Source of the DNA: JAYRWN01 sp041917975
Lineage (GTDB): Bacteria > Bacteroidota > Bacteroidia > Chitinophagales > Saprospiraceae
Reading direction: 5' to 3'
Assembly: GCA_041917975.1 (NCBI GenBank)
Contig: JAYRWN010000118.1
Location: forward strand, 1 to 21,916
Length of the DNA stretch: 21,916 nt
Each line of letters opens with the position of its first letter. Positions within the stretch are counted from its first letter, which is position 1. Below the pieces are notes generated by a model. It searched no databases. It saw only the letters and a program-made list of their open reading frames with translations, and was not told where the DNA came from. This document shows positions 16,535-21,916 of the stretch, piece by piece. The position numbers and the translations under genes are program-made.

Positions 16535-17867
16535 CATTTCCCGTAACTCCATCAAACCCTACATCCAGGAATTGCAATACGACGCTTTTGCCAAAGCGGA
16601 AGCCATACGTATTCACCGACCGGTATTACGGGCAGGTGCGATTATTTTAATCATGGGGTTCATTACCCTGTTTTTACCCTGGACTCAAAACATCCAAAGT
16701 AATGGAATAGTCACCGCCCGTCACCCGGAACATCGCCCACAAACCATTCAATCTCTTATCGCCGGACGTATAGAAAAGTGGTATGTCAACGAAGGGGACT
16801 ATGTAAAAAAAGGGGATACGATATTATTTATTTCTGAGGTCAAAGATGATTATTTTGATCCGCAATTGGTACAAAGAACCGAACAACAAGTTCAGGCCAA
16901 AGCACAATCCGTAGATTATTATGGTCAAAAAACTACCGATTTACAAAATCAAATCGCCAACCTCCGGCAGTTGGTCATGCTCAAGGATGAACAAGCCAAA
17001 AATAAATTACAACAAGCCGTACTCAAGATAATTACCGACAGTATGGACCTGGTAGCCGTAGAGGCGAATCTGGTCATTGCACAAAATCAACTAAACCGGA
17101 CTAAAGAATTGTATGATCAGGGTTTAAAACCTTTGGTGGATCTGGAAGAAAAAAAGTTAAAATATCAGGAAATGTTGGCCAAGTCCTTGGCTCAACAAAA
17201 TAAATTATATCAAAGTCAAAACGAGGTACTCAATGCCCGGCTGGAACTAGCTTCCATACAGGCTGATTATCGCGAAAAAATTTCTAAAGCCGAGTCTGAA
17301 ATATCAGGTACCGCTTCATCCCAGTTTGATGCTGCCGCCGGCTTGAGTAAATTGCAAATTGCCTACGATAATTATGTCATTCGCAGGGGTTTTTATTATG
17401 TGCTGGCACCCCAGACCGGTTATATTGCGAAAGCTATTGCCAGCGGACTGGGAGAAATGATTAAAGAAGGTGAAGCCCTGCTGCAAATAGTACCGGAAAA
17501 CCCCGAACTCGCTGTGGAAATGTTTGTACGGCCGGTGGACCTTCCGCTTATCCGTAAAGACCAGCAGGTGCGTATTCAATTCGACGGATGGCCGGTGATC
17601 GTATTTAGCGGCTGGCCCAATTTATCGTTTGGCACTTTCACCGGAAAGGTTGTTGCCATTGATCGGTTTATCAATGATCATGGTTATTACCGTGTGCTGG
17701 TCGCCCAGGATGATCCGTGGCCGGAATTATTGCGCATGGGCGGTGGGGCTTACACCATGACCCTATGTAACGATGTGCAGGTATGGTATGAATTATGGCG
17801 GCGTATCAATGGTTTTCCGCCGGATTTTTACCAACCGGATTTAAAACAAGCGCAACCGAAGAAATGA
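16527..17867 (+). CDS. HlyD-family periplasmic adaptor (membrane fusion protein)
   Basis: Adaptor of 446 residues that links the ABC subunit to the outer-membrane channel. A cytoplasmic N-terminal tail precedes one transmembrane helix (about 35-52, AGAIILIMGFITLFLPW). The first lipoyl half follows at 75-104 (IAGRIEKWYVNEGDYVKKGDTIL), then a long glutamine/lysine-rich coiled coil (about 110-265), the second lipoyl half (292-325, LAPQTGYIAKAIASGLGEMIKEGEAL) and a beta-barrel region. The C-terminus holds an unusual VWYELWRRINGFPPDFY tail. An ATG at 16527 inside the end of the ABC gene gives the correct N-terminus; an in-frame ATG at 16449 would add 26 residues that are read from the ABC coding region. 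The stop overlaps the TolC start as ATGA, so the three genes form one translationally coupled operon. Confidence 0.92.
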   Translation: MLNISRNSIKPYIQELQYDAFAKAEAIRIHRPVLRAGAIILIMGFITLFLPWTQNIQSNGIVTARHPEHRPQTIQSLIAGRIEKWYVNEGDYVKKGDTILFISEVKDDYFDPQLVQRTEQQVQAKAQSVDYYGQKTTDLQNQIANLRQLVMLKDEQAKNKLQQAVLKIITDSMDLVAVEANLVIAQNQLNRTKELYDQGLKPLVDLEEKKLKYQEMLAKSLAQQNKLYQSQNEVLNARLELASIQADYREKISKAESEISGTASSQFDAAAGLSKLQIAYDNYVIRRGFYYVLAPQTGYIAKAIASGLGEMIKEGEALLQIVPENPELAVEMFVRPVDLPLIRKDQQVRIQFDGWPVIVFSGWPNLSFGTFTGKVVAIDRFINDHGYYRVLVAQDDPWPELLRMGGGAYTMTLCNDVQVWYELWRRINGFPPDFYQPDLKQAQPKK

Positions 17868-19255
17868 TCCGGATTTTCTTCCCCAAAATGCTTAGCATCG
17901 CTTTGACACTGGCCTGGTGGTCCGTCGGCGATGTTCTGGCACAATCCAGGCTGACCTTTCATGATTTTTTGGATGAAGTCATGCAATATCACCCGGCAGC
18001 CAGAATGTCAGATCAAGTGCTCAAACAAACACAGGAGGCTTTGCTGAGAACCAAAGGCGAGTTTGATCCTTTGATAACATCTACCTTTGAACAAAAGCAG
18101 TTTGCCCAAAAGCAGTATTATTCCTTCTGGCAGAATTCCCTGCAGGTGCCCACCCGCTGGGGTACTCAATTCACCGTAGGATATGATAATAATGCCGGTG
18201 TATTTTTGAACCCTCAGGAGTCGTTGCCAAAAAATGGGTTGTATTATGTGGGTATCGAACAACCATTATTAAAAGGTTTATTGTACGATGAGCGGCGCGC
18301 CCAATTGGATTTGGCTATTAATGCTATAGCTAATGGCGAACAGGACCGTCGTGTGATCCGCAACACCTTGTACGTTCATGCTGCCCAGGCTTATTTTCAA
18401 TGGCTGATGAATTATCGCCTGCAAGAGACGCGACGGCAAGGATTCCTTTTAGCCTTAGAACGATTGGAGTTTGTTCGCCAACGGCAACGTCTTGGAGATC
18501 TCCCGGCAGTGGACACCCTGGAAGCGTTGGCTACCAGTCAGAACCGTCAGTTGGATTGGGCGGAATCGGTGGTAGAATTACAAAAGAGTTTAATAGCGGT
18601 GCAGGCTTTCCGCTGGGATGAATCTGGTTTGCCCAGAGATTTTAGTCTTTTGACCGAACCCGATACGTTGGCAGTAATTTTTGACCAGAATAACCCCCAT
18701 ACCGGACAAAATACCCGAATGGAACAACAGCCTGAATTATCCTTGCAACAGCTGAAAATAGCTGCTTTGGAAATAGACCGTCGGCTTAGCTTAGAATATA
18801 TCAAGCCAGACCTCACTTTGGCTTATTTGCCCCTTCGCACTGCGAGCAGTGAGGCCGCTTGGTTTAACGACTATAAATGGAAAGTGGGACTAAAATTTCC
18901 CTTATTATTTCGAAAAGGACTGGGAGAAAAACGAAGTCTGGAAGCCAAAATTGTCCAGGAAAAATGGAATTTGAGGGATCAAGAGAATACATTTCAAGCC
19001 AAACTGGCCACCGCAGGGATGGAAATTTCCAATTGGAACCAACAAGTCCAGCTAGCCCGGAATACAGTCAGCCTTTATGACGCTTTACTCCAGGCTGAGC
19101 GGACACGACTTGCAGCCGGAGAGAGTTCGTTGTTTCTGATCAATGCCCGGGAGAGCGCGTTCTTAAGTGCCCAGGAAAAAGTATTTCACTTGCAGAGAAA
19201 GTTCAATATGGCCTGGATTCACTATTATTTTATTTCCGGAACCCCTGTCTGGTAG
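17864..19255 (+). CDS. TolC-like outer-membrane efflux protein (OEP family)
   Basis: Outer-membrane channel component of 463 residues. The signal peptide ends at about residue 26 (VGDVLA, cleavage before Q27). The mature part begins LTFHDFLDEVMQYHPAARM, the usual OEP opening, and has two helical/beta repeats. Strand segments such as TQFTVGYDNN and LYYVGIEQPLLKG alternate with long helices (ANGEQDRRVIRNTLYVHAAQAYFQWL and the C-terminal EISNWNQQVQLARNTVSLYDALL). The start at 17864 overlaps the HlyD stop by 4 bases and yields a proper signal peptide; an earlier in-frame ATG at 17795 would add 23 non-signal residues encoded over the HlyD end. With the ABC and HlyD proteins it completes a tripartite export path from cytoplasm to outside. 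No cargo gene sits beside it. Confidence 0.9.
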   Translation: MIRIFFPKMLSIALTLAWWSVGDVLAQSRLTFHDFLDEVMQYHPAARMSDQVLKQTQEALLRTKGEFDPLITSTFEQKQFAQKQYYSFWQNSLQVPTRWGTQFTVGYDNNAGVFLNPQESLPKNGLYYVGIEQPLLKGLLYDERRAQLDLAINAIANGEQDRRVIRNTLYVHAAQAYFQWLMNYRLQETRRQGFLLALERLEFVRQRQRLGDLPAVDTLEALATSQNRQLDWAESVVELQKSLIAVQAFRWDESGLPRDFSLLTEPDTLAVIFDQNNPHTGQNTRMEQQPELSLQQLKIAALEIDRRLSLEYIKPDLTLAYLPLRTASSEAAWFNDYKWKVGLKFPLLFRKGLGEKRSLEAKIVQEKWNLRDQENTFQAKLATAGMEISNWNQQVQLARNTVSLYDALLQAERTRLAAGESSLFLINARESAFLSAQEKVFHLQRKFNMAWIHYYFISGTPVW

Positions 19256-19263
19256 CCAGTGTT

Positions 19264-21916
19264 TTAAGCTTTAACTTTGGGTAATTCCATTCTGGTAAAA
19301 ACCTCCTCCACCCGTTTATACCATTGGCTCAGTTCTGTCAACCGATCATATGCATCTCGTCCTGGTTTTTGATCAGCTTGTTGGAGAGTGGCATACAAAT
19401 ATCGAATTTGATCAATAAGTTTTGGGGTAGGGTAGCGTTCATCAGCCGTTTTTAGTTCATCCACCAATCCTTTTAGAGGATTTAAGGCTTTATCCGCCAG
19501 CAATTTATCTTTTCTGCCCCAGGCCGTTTCTTGCATGATTTTTAGCTGGGATTCTATCTCCCGTTCTAGTTTCTTAACCTGTCCCATCAATAATCCTATC
19601 TGCTTGGCCACCTGTTCTTGTTCTTGTACATCATGGATGGTGGTTCCGGCTTGCTGCACACGCGGATCCAGCAGCAGATGAAGAGGTTGCCGCCACACTT
19701 GACTATCCAAACGCATCACCAACTCATAAACACCGGGAGCTGCTAAAGGTGCCCGTAACCCTGTTTCCTGAGGCAGGTCTATTGTCATATTCCAGATGAA
19801 ACGATGAAATCCTTCGCTATAATCGGGATGACTGGCTATGGAATATGCGGCGCCGACCTTGCGCGCCTGTTGTCTTCCTTTGACCGCCTGAAACGTTTTT
19901 ATCTTTTCTGCGCCTCGGTATATATCAAAGGTGAGATTTTGTGCACTGGTGTCATGAATATAATAATCAATGATTACGCCGGGTGGGAGATAGTCCGGGC
20001 TGTTGGGTCCCTGATCGGTCTGATAACGCATACGGTACGTATTGCGTGGTCTAATTAATAGTGAATTTGACGGTTGGCGGTGTACATCGCGCAGGATTTG
20101 AATGTTATCCAAAATCCAAAAACCCCGGCCCATGGTGCTCAAGATCAGGTCAGTACCTTTTATTTTTATATCTGACACCGGGGTGATCGGTAGATTTTGT
20201 TGTAACGATCGCCATACGGTACCTTGGTTCGAGGATACATACAGACCCGATTCCGTCCCGGCGAATAATAACCCTTCCTGATGAGGGTCCTCGCGGGTCA
20301 CGCGCACTGGCACATCGGACGGAATGCCATTCTTGCCATTGGTGAGCAGCTTCCAGTGTTGCCCGTAGTCTTCAGTAAGATATACATACGGTTTCCAGTC
20401 ACCCAGCAGGTACCTGTACACACTATATAACGCTTTGCCCGGCCGGTGGTGCGAGGCGTCTATCGCTTGCACTCGACCTCCGGGTGGCAGATCGGATGGA
20501 GTTACATTTTGCCAATGTCCACCTCCATTGCGGGTCACAAAAAACAGACCGTCATTAGAGCCCGTCCAAATAACATCAGGTTCGACGGGTGACTCCTGAA
20601 TGACATAGATGGTACTATAAAACTCTTCACCGGTGATGTCCCGGGTGATGGGGCCACCGCTGATGACTTGTTTATTCGCCTCAAACGCGGTAAGATCAGG
20701 AGATATAATGTCCCAGTCACGGCCACCGTTAGAGGTCCGGTGAACATATTGCGAGCCGTGATAGACCACATTCGGATTATACGGTGAGACATGGATAGGC
20801 GCAGTACGCTGAAAACGGAATTTAAGATCCCGCGGATTATGGCCATACATGTCCGCTGAACCGACAATGTACAATTGTTCTTGTCCGGTCAATTGGTTAA
20901 AAACTCCAAAACGCCCTTTACAATTGGCGTAAACGACCTGTGGATCTCCCGGTTTCGGTACAACTGGCCCGGTTTCGCAACCGCCTACTTCTCGCCAATA
21001 ACCGCTGGACCCTACTATGGTGTTGTATGGCGGCAGTGAAGGTACCATAATGGTGGTGTTATCTTGTTGCCCGGCGTATAACCAATAGGGGAAGTTGTCA
21101 TCCACATCCACCTGGTACAATTCCGCAGTGGGCTGATTCTCCAGGGAAGACCAGGTTACGCCACCATCTCTGGTCACTGTGGCCCCGCCATCGTTCGTCT
21201 GGATCCACAGATTTGTGTCACGGGGATTTATCCACAGTTCATGATTGTCCCCATGAGGTGTCGGCTTGGTCTTCCAGGTCTTGCCTCCATCCGTAGATTG
21301 CCAAAACTGAGTGGCGCTGACAAACAACACCTCCGGATTAACCGGATGGACGTAGATATTGCAGTAATAAAACGGCCGGTCTAATAACTCCCGTTTGTTG
21401 CTTACCAATTGCCAACTATGACCGAAGTCATCCGAGCGGTACAGGCCACCTTCCGGTTCAGGAGCCTCGATCAGTGCCCATAGACGCTCGGGTTTCGCCG
21501 GGCTGGCAGCAAAATCGATTTTTCCGGTGATGGTTTTGGGTAACCCATGTTCTATGCGGGTCCAGGATTCGCCGGCGTTGCGGGTCTTGTATATGCCGCA
21601 TCCATCACCTCCCCCGGAGATGATGGTCCAGGGTTTGCGTTCCGCGCGCCACATGCCGGCCAGGAGGACTTCCGGACGGCCGGGTTGAAAAATAACGTCA
21701 GAGCAGCCCACACTATCCGAGAGGTAGAGGACATTTTCCCAAGAAAGACCACCATTGCGGGTGCGGTATACACCCCGCTCACGAGAAGGACCGAAAGCCT
21801 GGCCGATGACGGCAGCAAAAACGGTTTGAGGATTGTTTTCCTGAATACGCAGGGCCCCGATATGCCCGCTTTGAGGTAGACCTGCAAACGCCCAGCTTTT
21901 ACCACCGTTCACAGAT
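19264..21916 (-). CDS. BNR/Asp-box, sortilin (VPS10)-like beta-propeller 'glycosyl hydrolase' protein, 5' end beyond the window
   Basis: C-terminal 883 residues of a large, probably exported protein. At least eight Asp-box hairpins (pattern S-x-D-x-G-x-x-W) are seen: VNGGKSW at the window edge, then RNGGLSW, RNAGESW, DDFGHSW, TDGGKTW, RDGGVTW, NGGRDWD, RNGGGHW and EDYGQHW. They sit in ten-bladed-propeller-like repeats, together with a GQQDNTT segment typical of this Bacteroidota family. After the propeller (about residue 610) comes a beta-sandwich resembling those that end in APGVYELVMRL...LLLDPRV, followed by a coiled coil (QEQVAKQIGLLMGQVKKLEREIE). Such proteins are annotated as glycosyl hydrolases, but the fold alone does not prove catalysis; binding or sorting roles are possible. 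There is no T9SS tail. The apparent GTG at 21912 is inside a repeat, so the true start and any signal peptide lie outside. The stop lies 8 bases from the convergent TolC stop. Confidence 0.88.
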   Translation of the reverse strand, partial: SVNGGKSWAFAGLPQSGHIGALRIQENNPQTVFAAVIGQAFGPSRERGVYRTRNGGLSWENVLYLSDSVGCSDVIFQPGRPEVLLAGMWRAERKPWTIISGGGDGCGIYKTRNAGESWTRIEHGLPKTITGKIDFAASPAKPERLWALIEAPEPEGGLYRSDDFGHSWQLVSNKRELLDRPFYYCNIYVHPVNPEVLFVSATQFWQSTDGGKTWKTKPTPHGDNHELWINPRDTNLWIQTNDGGATVTRDGGVTWSSLENQPTAELYQVDVDDNFPYWLYAGQQDNTTIMVPSLPPYNTIVGSSGYWREVGGCETGPVVPKPGDPQVVYANCKGRFGVFNQLTGQEQLYIVGSADMYGHNPRDLKFRFQRTAPIHVSPYNPNVVYHGSQYVHRTSNGGRDWDIISPDLTAFEANKQVISGGPITRDITGEEFYSTIYVIQESPVEPDVIWTGSNDGLFFVTRNGGGHWQNVTPSDLPPGGRVQAIDASHHRPGKALYSVYRYLLGDWKPYVYLTEDYGQHWKLLTNGKNGIPSDVPVRVTREDPHQEGLLFAGTESGLYVSSNQGTVWRSLQQNLPITPVSDIKIKGTDLILSTMGRGFWILDNIQILRDVHRQPSNSLLIRPRNTYRMRYQTDQGPNSPDYLPPGVIIDYYIHDTSAQNLTFDIYRGAEKIKTFQAVKGRQQARKVGAAYSIASHPDYSEGFHRFIWNMTIDLPQETGLRAPLAAPGVYELVMRLDSQVWRQPLHLLLDPRVQQAGTTIHDVQEQEQVAKQIGLLMGQVKKLEREIESQLKIMQETAWGRKDKLLADKALNPLKGLVDELKTADERYPTPKLIDQIRYLYATLQQADQKPGRDAYDRLTELSQWYKRVEEVFTRMELPKVKA

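Noticed and set aside
19249..19265. CTGG-TAG-CCAG hairpin followed by TGTTTT at the TolC end
   Set aside because: A 4-bp stem with a short, interrupted T-run is too weak to call a terminator.
21910..21912. GTG as true start of the BNR/sortilin-like gene
   Set aside because: It falls inside an Asp-box repeat (VNGGKSW) and the frame stays open to the window edge, so the gene is cut by the edge.

Overview
The window reads as chromosomal DNA of a member of the phylum Bacteroidota, plausibly of the Saprospiraceae/Lewinella type. This placement is inferred from several signs. One secreted protein ends in a type IX secretion (T9SS, Por) sorting domain. Several start regions carry the Bacteroidota -7 promoter box TAnnTTTG and lack Shine-Dalgarno sequences. 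A long-form aromatic amino acid hydroxylase and a large BNR/sortilin-like 'glycosyl hydrolase' are also present. The genus cannot be fixed from the sequence alone. No rRNA, tRNA, CRISPR array, insertion sequence or phage gene was seen.

Layout, left to right. (1) 88-4449, minus strand: an aromatic amino acid hydroxylase with a long C-terminal extension, a lipoprotein alpha-amylase that strongly resembles the archaeal (Pyrococcus-type, GH13_7) enzymes, a 357-base gap with at most one tiny ORF, and a TauE/SafE-type membrane permease. (2) 4561-8455, plus strand: a TMTC-like GT-C membrane protein with C-terminal TPRs, then a secreted T9SS cargo protein. (3) 8456-8702: a tail-to-tail junction with two hairpin terminators flanking twelve perfect copies of a 7-bp repeat. 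(4) 8703-10900, minus strand: the glycolytic gap-pgk operon with a 4-base overlap and a recognisable promoter. (5) 11066-14644, minus strand: a two-gene operon pairing an HDAC-superfamily deacetylase with a Pat/PatZ-like acyl-CoA synthetase-GNAT fusion, i.e. a possible eraser and writer of protein lysine acetylation. (6) 14840-19255, plus strand: three overlapping genes for a tripartite export machine (ABC transporter, HlyD adaptor, TolC-like outer-membrane factor). (7) 19264-21916, minus strand: a BNR/Asp-box sortilin-like protein that runs off the right edge.

The most unusual element is the export operon. Its ABC subunit keeps a perfect Walker A motif but has lost the LSGGQ signature, the Walker B glutamate, the Q-loop glutamine and the H-loop histidine. 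It cannot work as an ordinary ABC ATPase, yet the reading frame is intact and the gene is tightly coupled to well-formed HlyD and TolC partners. Second in interest is the deacetylase/acetyltransferase operon, whose acetyltransferase carries a ligase half with eroded ATP-grasp motifs. These two operons diverge from a shared 0.2-kb region that holds a perfect 16-bp palindrome, a candidate operator.
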